From a virus: DNA of 41,712 bases. Positions 25,033 through 32,799 of the stretch are shown one piece after another. Positions within the stretch are counted from its first letter, which is position 1. Each line of letters starts with the position of its first letter. The stretch is taken from IMG/VR virus record IMGVR_UViG_3300025137_005892, positions 1 through 41,712 of that record. One strand, 5' to 3'. The notes under the pieces were generated by a model. The model had not been told where the DNA came from. It ran no database searches and was given only the letters and a program-made list of their open reading frames with translations. Position numbers and translations under genes: made by a program.

Positions 25033-25908
25033 TCAATGTTCATATTTTACAAATATTTCTTTATCTTCAACTCTTTTTGGATTTGCTGGACACATATTAC
25101 ATATAAATTCTTCCTCCTGACTCAAGAAGTTAGATAAGTCATCATCTGAGCATGTATGTTTAAGAGGTTGATATGTTGAATAAGGTTTCCAAGCAGTATC
25201 TGATGATAGTGCGTACTTACCTAAAAAGTCATTTAAATACGCTATTGGTCCGCATTTATAAAGATTGCCGTAATAAAGTTGTATACTTTCTTTTGATACA
25301 CACTCTTCCCAACTCTTCTTAGGATTGTTGTCTGCATATGGTTTAGCGTTAAAACCATTACCTGTATAAGTCTTGTACCAGTGAGATTTCATATCTCTTA
25401 CTTCTACTTCTACACCATTTACGTCATAAAGTTTTCTAAACCAAGTCTCTTTTTTGAGGACAAAATCTCCCCAATCAGTTAGACAACGGAGATTCTTTTT
25501 AAATAGTTTTAAGTATCGTTTATCCCTAGAATGAAGCGTAATAACTAAGCTAGCATCATTATCTTTTAGTGCTTTATATAACCAACTCACATGATTTTTT
25601 AACAGTAAAGCATTAGTATAAAATTTGTGTTTTGCAGACGGGAAACTGTCTTTACACAAATAAATAATTCTTTCTGCGTCTTTATTTAAAAGAGGTTCTC
25701 CCCCCAGAATATTAAATCTTTCTGGTAGTAATTTCTGTTTCCAAGGTGTTATCCAACTTTTTATAGTGTCATAAGAAAACTTTTCTTTAAAGCCATAATT
25801 TGACCAATGATTACACCCATCACAAGAAAGATTACAAGCATTTGCTATATGCAAATCTACCATATATACATTATACTCTGATGATAAGATTTTTTTACTC
25901 TTAGCCAA
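25033..25908 (-). CDS. Radical SAM protein, small paralogue A
   Basis: A 291-aa protein. ANACNLSCDGCNHW holds C25, C29 and C32 for the [4Fe-4S] cluster, and FNILGGEPLL is the GGE SAM-binding motif. The C-terminus carries further cysteines (NLYKCGPIAYL and FICNMCPA) that could hold an auxiliary cluster. It is paralogous to the plus-strand gene at 40319-41155. It overlaps the DegT aminotransferase gene by 8 nt, suggesting a two-enzyme module. Substrate unknown. Confidence 0.87.
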   Translation of the reverse strand: MAKSKKILSSEYNVYMVDLHIANACNLSCDGCNHWSNYGFKEKFSYDTIKSWITPWKQKLLPERFNILGGEPLLNKDAERIIYLCKDSFPSAKHKFYTNALLLKNHVSWLYKALKDNDASLVITLHSRDKRYLKLFKKNLRCLTDWGDFVLKKETWFRKLYDVNGVEVEVRDMKSHWYKTYTGNGFNAKPYADNNPKKSWEECVSKESIQLYYGNLYKCGPIAYLNDFLGKYALSSDTAWKPYSTYQPLKHTCSDDDLSNFLSQEEEFICNMCPANPKRVEDKEIFVKYEH

Positions 25909-26992
25909 GTGCGTTCCTGATTCTATATAGTTCTTCTTGTTCTAAATATTGATGACAAGGCAAGTGAACCAAGTTTGCAGTAAATTTAGTTACACCAGGT
26001 AATGTTTGTGAGTTGTTAAAAAACTTGTAGGTATTTAGAGGTTGTTTAAACATTGTTCGTGCTAAGCATTTAACTGAATACAAACTATTTAAAACGCCAG
26101 GTACTTCTCTATTAGGAACAAACATTGAATACCTTTCCCAAATATAATTTTCTCCAGGTATAGATTTATAGGGAAGATTTTCATTATACCAAGTAGCAAT
26201 CTCTCTTCGACGCTCTCGATACTTATTTTGTTGAAAAAGATTTATTTCCGTTAAAAGAATAGCACATGAAGTATTATCTAAAAAACTCTTAGTGCCAACA
26301 CGTACTACATTTTTCTTCTTATTAATTCCATGTGCTTGAATTTCATATATTGTAGAATGAATAGAGGAGAAACGAGTTGCAAGTCCACCACCCGATCCTA
26401 ACACTCCAGGACTTTTAGTAAAATCAAAACTATAACACACTATATCACTAGAACTGCCTGGCATATATGAATATGGTTCATCTATAACGAAAGAGGGAGC
26501 TGCGTCTTCAATAGTTTTAATACCGAGTTCTCTACATAAATTGCATAGACTTTTTACGTCTGTTATGCACCCAAAGTTGTGTACCATGAGAACTGCGTTT
26601 ACTTTTGGTTCACTAATAACTCGATGTTTAGCTAAACCCACATCTATATTTCCTGTATAATCTGTATCTAAAAATTCTATTTTTCTTCCCATAAACTCTA
26701 CAGCGTTAGCAAAACCTCTCCAACCGTACGCAGGGACTAAGATTAAATCGCCTGGATTAGTGAGCGCTTCTACAGCAATTTGTAGAGAGTCTGTGCAGCA
26801 GTTAGTAAAAGTCCAGTGGGGTATACCAGACAACTCAACACATTTTTTATTTAGTTTTTCTTGGATAGGAGCAAGGTCTCTGCCGTCCTCAGCTTGCCAG
26901 GGATTATCCATAACTTCCGCGATGGCTCTTAGATAATCAACTTTGTGTTCAGCTACTCTTTGTTTGTGTGGGATAAATGCAATAGGTTTCAT
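25901..26992 (-). CDS. DegT/DnrJ/EryC1-type PLP aminotransferase
   Basis: A 363-aa protein. WTFTNCCTDSLQIAVEAL forms the phosphate-binding turn, TIEDAAPSF has the pyridine-binding Asp, and FDFTKSPGVLGSGGG the Schiff-base Lys193. This is a second, divergent copy relative to 16568-17572. Coupling to a radical-SAM gene downstream (8-nt overlap) and a small gene upstream (ATGA) suggests a pathway other than the main sugar operon. Confidence 0.87.
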   Translation of the reverse strand: MKPIAFIPHKQRVAEHKVDYLRAIAEVMDNPWQAEDGRDLAPIQEKLNKKCVELSGIPHWTFTNCCTDSLQIAVEALTNPGDLILVPAYGWRGFANAVEFMGRKIEFLDTDYTGNIDVGLAKHRVISEPKVNAVLMVHNFGCITDVKSLCNLCRELGIKTIEDAAPSFVIDEPYSYMPGSSSDIVCYSFDFTKSPGVLGSGGGLATRFSSIHSTIYEIQAHGINKKKNVVRVGTKSFLDNTSCAILLTEINLFQQNKYRERRREIATWYNENLPYKSIPGENYIWERYSMFVPNREVPGVLNSLYSVKCLARTMFKQPLNTYKFFNNSQTLPGVTKFTANLVHLPCHQYLEQEELYRIRNALG

Positions 26993-27174
26993 TTGTTAGC
27001 AGTCTCCAAAATTTGTTTTCTTCCTTCAACTCCAATTTGTGCGTCCATCATTGTCTTTACATGTTGCAACATAGCACATGCTAGCATTAGAATATCTTCA
27101 CTGCTATCACACATCAGTATCTGTTGTTCTACTGGCTTGCATAGTTCTTTCATACGTGTTTGAATTTCTGTCAT
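26989..27174 (-). CDS. Small hypothetical protein (61 aa)
   Basis: A 61-aa helical protein with four cysteines or methionine-rich helices (ILMLACAMLQHVKTMMDAQI). ATGA overlaps connect it to both neighbours. No family recognised. Confidence 0.55.
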   Translation of the reverse strand: MTEIQTRMKELCKPVEQQILMCDSSEDILMLACAMLQHVKTMMDAQIGVEGRKQILETANK

Positions 27175-27344
27175 TTTTCTCTATCCTTTATTTCTGTTAT
27201 ACGAATATTCATCCATTTCATTACTGTTTCTTTTTCCTGCTCTTCTAGCTTCCATCTTTCTTCAAACCCTGCTATATGATAATTTTGAAGTTCATATACT
27301 AAAGAGTGCATTAAACACAACTCAACACTATTGGCTTTTTCCAT
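27171..27344 (-). CDS. Small hypothetical protein (57 aa)
   Basis: A 57-aa helical, charged protein (MEKANSVELCLMHSLVYEL at the N-terminus). AAGGAAAAG provides a ribosome site; the start overlaps the upstream stop (TAATG) and the stop overlaps the next start (ATGA). These couplings make it a likely real gene. Confidence 0.6.
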   Translation of the reverse strand: MEKANSVELCLMHSLVYELQNYHIAGFEERWKLEEQEKETVMKWMNIRITEIKDREK

Positions 27345-27466
27345 TAGTCTTTTCCTTTTGGTAAAATACGAAATACCCCAGGTCTACCACTGGGTCTTGA
27401 GCGTATAAAGTCATAATCAGTAATTAAAAAAGATGTTATCAGTAATGTACACATCACGACGCGCAT
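27344..27466 (-). CDS. Micro-protein with N-terminal membrane/signal segment (40 aa)
   Basis: A 40-aa frame starting MRVVMCTLLITSFLITDYDF, i.e. a basic residue and then a hydrophobic run like a signal or membrane anchor, followed by a basic, Gly/Pro-rich tail. The start overlaps the upstream stop as TGATG and the stop overlaps the next gene as TAATG. Coding status rests on this tight overlap chain. Confidence 0.45.
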   Translation of the reverse strand: MRVVMCTLLITSFLITDYDFIRSRPSGRPGVFRILPKGKD

Positions 27467-27552
27467 CAGCCGTTCTCCATCATAATACCCACTGATGCGT
27501 AAATAATTGACACACAAACTATGTATAGCAAAACATAATCACTCGACTTCAT
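27466..27552 (-). CDS. Micro-protein, single membrane span (28 aa)
   Basis: A 28-aa frame with a central hydrophobic helix (YVLLYIVCVSIIYASVGIMM) and a strong AAAGGAG ribosome site. It overlaps the 52-aa gene upstream by 14 nt and the 40-aa frame downstream by 1 nt. Confidence 0.5.
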   Translation of the reverse strand: MKSSDYVLLYIVCVSIIYASVGIMMENG

Positions 27553-27697
27553 TTAGCTCTCCTTTGGTATTGTGTTTCCAACTGCCGTCTCGATTAAAAT
27601 AAAGTGCGTTAAATCTTGCATAGCCAAAGCTCCAGAACCACCCGTACTTTGGACCAAAGTCTTTATAGTAATATAAAAATTCTTTTATATAAGGCAC
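27539..27697 (-). CDS. Small aromatic-rich protein with GTG start (52 aa)
   Basis: A 52-aa frame reading VPYIKEFLYYYKDFGPKYG and then WFWSFGYARFNALYF. It begins with GTG overlapping the radical-SAM stop codon (TAGTG), with GGAG at good distance inside that gene. The unusual richness in Tyr/Phe/Trp across the whole frame argues that it is real. No family known to me. Confidence 0.55.
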   Translation of the reverse strand: MPYIKEFLYYYKDFGPKYGWFWSFGYARFNALYFNRDGSWKHNTKGELNEVE

Positions 27698-29364
27698 TAT
27701 CTTACTCCATTTACTGTTAAAAACTTATCATAGTAGTTAGCTACATGTTTTCTACTAAGGTCAGTTACATAGTTTTTAAACTTTCTTTTTTTACGTGGGT
27801 CTATGTTTATAATCTTTTTACCTGATAAAAACTTGGTTTTCATAAAAAATGCAGCCTGACTGTGGTTTAATCCTAAATCTCTAATTCTAGGATACTCTCC
27901 ATGAGCAGAGCCTCCAAAACGTGTAAACTTATGCTCATGAAATCTTTCTCTCCATTGTTCATTTATGTTTTTTGCTTGATCTAAATTCATCGATTCATGT
28001 TCCCAATAAAATTTAGGAGCATACTCTAGCTTAGTAAATCCGTATTTCTCTGGTTGTTTAGAATGATCAGCAAAATCTATAACACTACTTAACTCTTCTA
28101 CAAAAGGTGCCACATCTAAAACAGAGGTCTGTACCTCATCAACTATATTTTGTGTCAGTAACCAGTTAAGTGTTTCATTTAAGCTTTGCTCTGTTTCTTT
28201 AGGTAATCCGATAATAAAATAAGCAGTGATCCATAAGTTACTACCTCCCTTTGCTCGAAGTAAACTTAATAGCTCTTTAACTCTTTCAGGAGCTAATCCC
28301 TTACCTGCAGCTTTTCCAGCAGCGTGACATAAGGTTTCGATACCAAAGTAACCTGCTCTAAAACCAGACGAGATCATCTCATCCATCATATCAGTAAACT
28401 TATGAAAAGGGTCTATCCTGACATAACTTGCCCACTCTATTTTAAAAGGTAAAGTAGCCACCATATTTGACCAATCACTTACAAATTTTCTATTATCATT
28501 AAAACAATCACTTGTAATATTATATCCTGTAGTGCCAAAAGTTTCATAATTTCTAATTAACTCATCTTTTAAACTTTGTATATCTCTCTTAGAGCTATGC
28601 TTTTTATCATAGTAACAAAACTTACAGTTAAATGCACAACCACGACTTACTTCTAGAGGTAACCAATGAGATTTTTCAATACAATCGTGTTTTGTATATA
28701 TTGTCTTAGGCACAAATCGTTTACTGTCGGGCCATCCTGTGCCATTACAGATTAAAAACTTTATTTCATTTTTTACAAGAGAGGGCATAACTGACTTACC
28801 TTCTTTATGTTTACTTAATAGTTTAACAATACTTTCATCTGCATTTCCAATTATTACATAGTCAACAAATTGTTTGATAGCATAGTCTTCTGAGGCGAAA
28901 TGACACATCTGAAGAATCCTAGATGCTCTTGCGCCTCCTAAAATTATTAGTGCTTTTGGGTTATACTTATTCAATATATTTCTTAGTCTACTAAACCAGT
29001 CGTATAGCTTATCATTGTTTTGTTCCCATAAAAAAAGCGAGTGTGCTGTAGCACTATCAATATCTAACTTTGTAACTTCATTACTATTTAGTCCTGAACT
29101 GTTCCCTTCTTTAGAATTGTGATCTTCGGGGTATAAAAAAGTTGTTGAAATGCCGACACAAGAAGTATTTTCGTCTATTAACTGCTCAAAATAATCAAAA
29201 AACTTATCATTATCTTTTATATATCTAAACCAATCTAGTACAATTGTTTTAAATCCTGCACTAATTAGATTACTTTTTATTACGTAAGGTCCTGCATATC
29301 TAGCCGCAAAAGTTTCTTTATTTTGATTAGGGATATCACTTAACAGTATTACATGATTACTCAT
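27697..29364 (-). CDS. Large radical SAM enzyme (MiaB/B12-type architecture)
   Basis: A 555-aa protein. The N-terminal 200 residues resemble the Rossmann-like domain of B12-dependent radical-SAM proteins (CVGISTTFLYPE, ALIILGGARAS, VDYVIIGNADESIVKLL), but no DxHxxG cobalamin motif is seen. The radical-SAM core has C243, C247 and C250 (SRGCAFNCKFCYYDK), a GYFGIETL strand and a ITAYFIIGLPKETEQSL turn typical of this class. Substrate unknown. It overlaps the cupin gene by 8 nt. Confidence 0.85.
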   Translation of the reverse strand: MSNHVILLSDIPNQNKETFAARYAGPYVIKSNLISAGFKTIVLDWFRYIKDNDKFFDYFEQLIDENTSCVGISTTFLYPEDHNSKEGNSSGLNSNEVTKLDIDSATAHSLFLWEQNNDKLYDWFSRLRNILNKYNPKALIILGGARASRILQMCHFASEDYAIKQFVDYVIIGNADESIVKLLSKHKEGKSVMPSLVKNEIKFLICNGTGWPDSKRFVPKTIYTKHDCIEKSHWLPLEVSRGCAFNCKFCYYDKKHSSKRDIQSLKDELIRNYETFGTTGYNITSDCFNDNRKFVSDWSNMVATLPFKIEWASYVRIDPFHKFTDMMDEMISSGFRAGYFGIETLCHAAGKAAGKGLAPERVKELLSLLRAKGGSNLWITAYFIIGLPKETEQSLNETLNWLLTQNIVDEVQTSVLDVAPFVEELSSVIDFADHSKQPEKYGFTKLEYAPKFYWEHESMNLDQAKNINEQWRERFHEHKFTRFGGSAHGEYPRIRDLGLNHSQAAFFMKTKFLSGKKIINIDPRKKRKFKNYVTDLSRKHVANYYDKFLTVNGVR

Positions 29365-29728
29365 AACTGTCTTCTATCTTTCTTTCTATATCGTCTTCGA
29401 TACATTCAGATCCTCGTTGAATTTCTAATACATAAGCTGGGTCTGGACCTGGGTTTGATGCTTTGTGCCAGACTTCTTTTTCTACTTCATAAGGATTACT
29501 ACGAGGATGTAAGTGTGTAACATCATCAAGATTGTTCCAGCGTGTTTCTAGTTTGACTACTCCTTCTAAAATTATCCATGTCTCCGAGCGTTTAAAATGT
29601 CGTTGATTACTTAAACTTTTACCTGGATCAATAATTAGTTGTTTAATTTTAAATTGTTTCTCAGGTTGGTGATCTAATACTTTCCAGCCTCCCCAATCAC
29701 GTTGTGTTATCTTTTGTTTATCTACCAT
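29357..29728 (-). CDS. Mannose-6-phosphate isomerase type II-like cupin
   Basis: A 123-aa protein. RDWGGWKVLDHQPEKQFKIK, DPGKSLSNQRHFKRSETWII and LEIQRGSECIEDDIER match the C-terminal cupin of bifunctional mannose-1-P guanylyltransferase/mannose-6-P isomerase. Here it stands alone, so it may isomerise a sugar phosphate or be a non-catalytic sugar-binding cupin. It overlaps the oxygenase gene by 11 nt. Confidence 0.82.
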   Translation of the reverse strand: MVDKQKITQRDWGGWKVLDHQPEKQFKIKQLIIDPGKSLSNQRHFKRSETWIILEGVVKLETRWNNLDDVTHLHPRSNPYEVEKEVWHKASNPGPDPAYVLEIQRGSECIEDDIERKIEDSYE

Positions 29729-30578
29729 GTTTTTCCTTTATTGCTTGCTTTGTTTTATCAAATAAAGTAAGAAACTGTTTTACAGACATTGGATAATCTT
29801 CTTGTTGAGCATGTGGACCAATTTGATGTAGTTTATAATCTCTAGGAGGATACATAAAATATGCAGTAGTAAATGAGTCTGCATCGCTTTCTAACACTCG
29901 ATGTACTGCACTTTTCAGATAATTGTTTGTCCACTTTTGTATAACATTACCCATATTTACTACTACGCTGTTAGGCATATAGCGTATATCATGCCAGTTA
30001 CCTTGAAGATCTTTTATTTGTAGTCGTTTATGCGCATCAGGAGAGAATAGTAGAGTAACAGAGTTATAATCTTTATGTTCTCCGCAAGGAAGTTGATTGT
30101 CTCTGGAAGGCGTTGCTGGATAATAAGCAATTCTGAGATGATGCTGATTCAGTGGTTTGTGTAGCTCTGCTAGTTGATTGTTTCCCAGCAGTGTTTCAAA
30201 CCGTTTAATAATGTCTTGACCTGTTGCAGAGATGATTGGGAGTGCATGAGTTAATGGGTGAAATAAAGCATGAGGAAGGTGAGTAATATTTACTAAGTCA
30301 TCAATCTCAAAAGTTTCTTTATAATCGTTGCGTCTGAATGGAGATAGATAAATTTTTTCTTTATTAACCCAGCCTTCCATAAAATCACCAACAGCTTCAT
30401 ATGAGTGTTTGTTGTTTGCAGTTTTAAACCAAGCTTGAACAGCACTAAACCAGTTGCTCATTGTTACTTGTTCTTGCTCTGTCCAAATGTTATATAGTCT
30501 AGCAAAACCAACTTCTGTATAAGCACGTTCAAATTGTGCTTCATCAAAGTTTTGCCAATCAATTAAAGGAACATGCAT
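29718..30578 (-). CDS. Isopenicillin N synthase-like Fe(II) oxygenase
   Basis: A 286-aa protein. The IPNS/plant-dioxygenase core is clear: PCGEHKDYNSVTLLFSPD with H168-x-D170, NSVVVNMGNVIQKWTNNYL and KSAVHRVLES with H226. The usual R-x-S motif about 10-12 residues later appears as S-F-T (DSFTTAYFMYPP), so 2-oxoglutarate binding may differ. It is first in the three-gene cassette with the cupin and the radical-SAM enzyme. Confidence 0.85.
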   Translation of the reverse strand: MHVPLIDWQNFDEAQFERAYTEVGFARLYNIWTEQEQVTMSNWFSAVQAWFKTANNKHSYEAVGDFMEGWVNKEKIYLSPFRRNDYKETFEIDDLVNITHLPHALFHPLTHALPIISATGQDIIKRFETLLGNNQLAELHKPLNQHHLRIAYYPATPSRDNQLPCGEHKDYNSVTLLFSPDAHKRLQIKDLQGNWHDIRYMPNSVVVNMGNVIQKWTNNYLKSAVHRVLESDADSFTTAYFMYPPRDYKLHQIGPHAQQEDYPMSVKQFLTLFDKTKQAIKEKHGR

Positions 30579-30580
30579 TG

Positions 30581-30856
30581 TTAAATTCCGAGAGAGTTTA
30601 TCCAGGCACTTATACGTGCGTCATCATGCTTTCCATAAAGAGTAGTCACATATACGTCATGTTTTGTGTATATATAGAGTGGAAACCTATTCTGTTTAAA
30701 AGGATCTGTGTGGGCTATTAGTGTTTCATTAGCTTGATTTGCTGTTTCAAAGGTGATACTTCTATGAGAAACAGCAAGTCGAGTAGTCTGCAGTTGTATA
30801 AATTTGGTTACATCTCCATTTGAACTGTGGCTAATTCCTATAATTTTATGACTCAT
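30581..30856 (-). CDS. Hypothetical protein (91 aa)
   Basis: A 91-aa protein with mixed beta/alpha pattern and no recognised motif. The 108-nt stretch upstream (30857-30964) holds no gene; it contains an ATATAAAGTCA element (30893-30903, minus strand) also found upstream of the HTH-array gene. Confidence 0.55.
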   Translation of the reverse strand: MSHKIIGISHSSNGDVTKFIQLQTTRLAVSHRSITFETANQANETLIAHTDPFKQNRFPLYIYTKHDVYVTTLYGKHDDARISAWINSLGI

Positions 30857-30964
30857 TTACATTCCTTGAAAGTTAATTATCTATCACACACATGACTTTA
30901 TATTTTCATTCTGCACTTGCATGATAAATGTTTTTTATCTATAATAATTAAATAAGCAAGTTTC

Positions 30965-31147
30965 TCAACTATCTATATTTTGTCTCACGCTTTCGAGTTG
31001 AGTTTCAAGCCTAGATAGTCGTTCTGACAAGTTTATAATTTCTTGATTGAGGTATCGGATGTCACCACCTAAGTCGTTTGCCATGTCTTTTATCATGGAG
31101 TGTAACTCTCTTACCTCATGTCTTATATAAGTTTCTGTTGCATACAT
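30965..31147 (-). CDS. Small coiled-coil protein (60 aa)
   Basis: A 60-aa protein with heptad-like spacing (IRYLNQEIINLSERLSRLET, QLESVRQNI), probably a dimeric coiled coil. The consensus -10 box ends only 6 nt from the ATG at 31147, implying a leaderless mRNA; otherwise translation starts at the internal ATG at 31096. It is the first gene of the leftward arm. Confidence 0.55.
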   Translation of the reverse strand: MYATETYIRHEVRELHSMIKDMANDLGGDIRYLNQEIINLSERLSRLETQLESVRQNIDS

Positions 31148-31153
31148 AGACTT

Positions 31154-31182
31154 ATAATACTAATTTTTTTACAAGGTGTCAA
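31154..31182 (-). promoter_or_regulatory. Leftward sigma70 promoter at the divergence point
   Basis: Minus strand: perfect TTGACA (31177-31182), 17-nt spacer, TATTAT (31154-31159). It faces the whole leftward gene block. Confidence 0.75.
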
Positions 31183-31195
31183 TACATTTTACACT
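31168..31195 (+). promoter_or_regulatory. Possible rightward promoter at the divergence point
   Basis: Plus strand: TTTACA (31168-31173), 16-nt spacer, TACACT (31190-31195), about 25 nt before the first rightward gene, which has an AAGGA ribosome site. Weaker match than the leftward promoter with which it overlaps. Confidence 0.4.
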
Positions 31196-31219
31196 GCATA
31201 CACAAAACAAGGATCTAAA

Positions 31220-31423
31220 ATGAGCAGACCTAAATTACCAGAAGCAATTAACAGAATTAACCTATACAGAAGTCAAGGATTTAAAGAAGCAGATGAAGCT
31301 ATGAAAGAGTATCAAACTATGTTGGACACTTCAGGCGAATTTGTAGCTGGAAGATTTATTATTGAGTTGTGTATAGAAATAGAACGAGTACTACTAAAGG
31401 AGAAGATGAATGCCAAGAGTTAA
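31220..31423 (+). CDS. Hypothetical protein (67 aa)
   Basis: Starts MSRPKLPEAINRINLYRSQG with AAGGA upstream; longer in-frame starts to 31118 would run through the promoter region and overlap the leftward gene. All-helical and charged. Overlaps the next gene by 14 nt. No family recognised. Confidence 0.6.
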   Translation: MSRPKLPEAINRINLYRSQGFKEADEAMKEYQTMLDTSGEFVAGRFIIELCIEIERVLLKEKMNAKS

Positions 31424-31721
31424 AAAACGTGATGCTAACACTATCCGACTAGTAAGTAATTTTACTAATTGGACCATAAGAAGAACTGTAGATGAAGCAG
31501 CAAATATTGCACGCTGGAATCCTCCCATTGCTCTCGAGTGGTTTGAAGAAGCAGCTTCCCTACTGGACATAAGTATGCCAGAATATATGGATTATTACGA
31601 TAAACACGCAAAGCGAACTAACAAGATGTGGAGTAACTTAGAAAGTTATCGTTGGTATGATAAAAAAAATTATTGGGGAGACATGGCTATTCGTAGAGTA
31701 CCCCTTGTAGGAGAATATTAA
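31410..31721 (+). CDS. Hypothetical protein (103 aa)
   Basis: A basic, Trp-rich helical protein (IRLVSNFTNWTIRRTVDEAA, ALEWFEEAASLL). It shares an I-x-L-V-S-N...W...AL-x-WF pattern with the 127-aa protein at 31820, so the two may be distant duplicates. Function unknown. Confidence 0.6.
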   Translation: MPRVKKRDANTIRLVSNFTNWTIRRTVDEAANIARWNPPIALEWFEEAASLLDISMPEYMDYYDKHAKRTNKMWSNLESYRWYDKKNYWGDMAIRRVPLVGEY

Positions 31722-31786
31722 TGAGTAAGACACTCGTAGAAATCTTCTCAAGTTTGTCTATCAATTTACAATTTGCCGTTTGGTGA
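31721..31786 (+). CDS. Possible 21-aa amphipathic micro-protein
   Basis: A 21-codon frame beginning MSKTLVEIFSSLSINLQF. Its ATG overlaps the previous stop (TAATG) and a GTAGGAG ribosome site lies at good distance. The peptide is amphipathic. Too short to be sure. Confidence 0.35.
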   Translation: MSKTLVEIFSSLSINLQFAVW

Positions 31787-31819
31787 AAAATATGCTAAAA
31801 ATAATATATGAGGTTTTTA

Positions 31820-32200
31820 ATGAAATTTAAATATGTATCACGAAATCCGTTTAGAGATTTTGCAAGAAACTTAAGAAGAATTGCAACTTCAACAGAAAAT
31901 GTTGAGGAGAAGTGTAATTTATACCGTACTTTGTACGTAGAGCTAAAAAGTAAACTCCGTGCTAGTTCTAGCTTGTTGAATAACCAAAGTGCATTTTCTT
32001 ATAGATGCAGACACTGGAACGAGCGTGAGTCAAATAAAATTCAGCTTGTTTCCAACCTGCACAACCCTTGGTTAAGGCTCAAACGCGAGTTTGAACAAGC
32101 TGTGGCAGTCTCAGATAATAATCTAGTGGCCACCCGTGTGTCTACTGCTTTGGCATGGTTTTATGCTAATCCTCACAGAGATTGGTGGATTACGAAGTAA
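31820..32200 (+). CDS. Hypothetical protein (126 aa)
   Basis: Starts MKFKYVSRNPFRDFARNLRR; GAGG lies 6-7 nt before this ATG, so I prefer it over the in-frame ATG at 31808. Basic and helical; the IQLVSNLHNPW and ALAWFYANP segments resemble the 103-aa protein upstream. Function unknown. Confidence 0.6.
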   Translation: MKFKYVSRNPFRDFARNLRRIATSTENVEEKCNLYRTLYVELKSKLRASSSLLNNQSAFSYRCRHWNERESNKIQLVSNLHNPWLRLKREFEQAVAVSDNNLVATRVSTALAWFYANPHRDWWITK

Positions 32201-32559
32201 TGAAGCTTAGTACTGCTATTCATTTAGTCCAACGAGTAATCACTGGACTACCTGTAGAAGTGTATGATGATGAGACAGAAGAAATAATGAGTGTTCCAGA
32301 CTATGAGTTATGCACCCCTCGACCATCGGGAGACTGCGCAGGCAGCCGTGAGATTGGTAGTGCTAATATGATTCTAGCCTATAATTTATTATATCAAAAA
32401 GTTATTGCAACTCGATGGAAAGATAATAGGAGTCGAGGTGATAATAGAACCCTAACTCAAAAGTTATTTCATGAAGCTGTAGCAGATCTTCAAACTAATA
32501 AAATTATACGAAAAAAACCCGAATTAGTACGAACAACCTTTAAAATAGTGGAGAGCTAA
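32200..32559 (+). CDS. Hypothetical protein (119 aa)
   Basis: Starts MKLSTAIHLVQRVITG in a TAATG overlap with the previous gene; an alternative start lies at 32182. Middle segment CTPRPSGDCAGSREIGSANM has two cysteines; the C-terminal half is helical. Function unknown. Confidence 0.6.
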   Translation: MKLSTAIHLVQRVITGLPVEVYDDETEEIMSVPDYELCTPRPSGDCAGSREIGSANMILAYNLLYQKVIATRWKDNRSRGDNRTLTQKLFHEAVADLQTNKIIRKKPELVRTTFKIVES

Positions 32560-32799
32560 ATGCCCGAAGAGAAGAAAGAGTTACAAAAAAAGATCAATAA
32601 AATTGTTGATCTAATGATACAAGACGAAGCAATCAGAGAACACATCAGCGAGATTCTTAAAGAAATAAAAACAGAATATGAAATTCCTATGCCTACTGCT
32701 AGGAAGATTGCCGTTACTGTTAGAAAACAAAACCTAAGCGAAGTCCAAGAAGATTTTGATTCTTTTATAGAGCTTGTAGAAATGTGTTATGACAAATAA
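32560..32799 (+). CDS. DsbA-like dsDNA-binding protein (T4 type), tentative
   Basis: A 79-aa helical protein. The order EILKEIKTEYEIPMPTARKI, VRKQNLSEVQEDFDSFIELV parallels T4 DsbA (helix, 'acidic ELGV' turn, helix, E-rich helix ending V-E-L-Y-D), a small dsDNA-binding protein acting at late promoters. Similarity is in pattern more than identity. It overlaps the next gene by 11 nt. Confidence 0.5.
   Translation: MPEEKKELQKKINKIVDLMIQDEAIREHISEILKEIKTEYEIPMPTARKIAVTVRKQNLSEVQEDFDSFIELVEMCYDK

Noticed and set aside
27697-29364. A functional cobalamin-binding domain in the large radical-SAM protein
   Set aside because: The overall N-terminal fold looks right but no DxHxxG motif is visible, so B12 dependence is not claimed.
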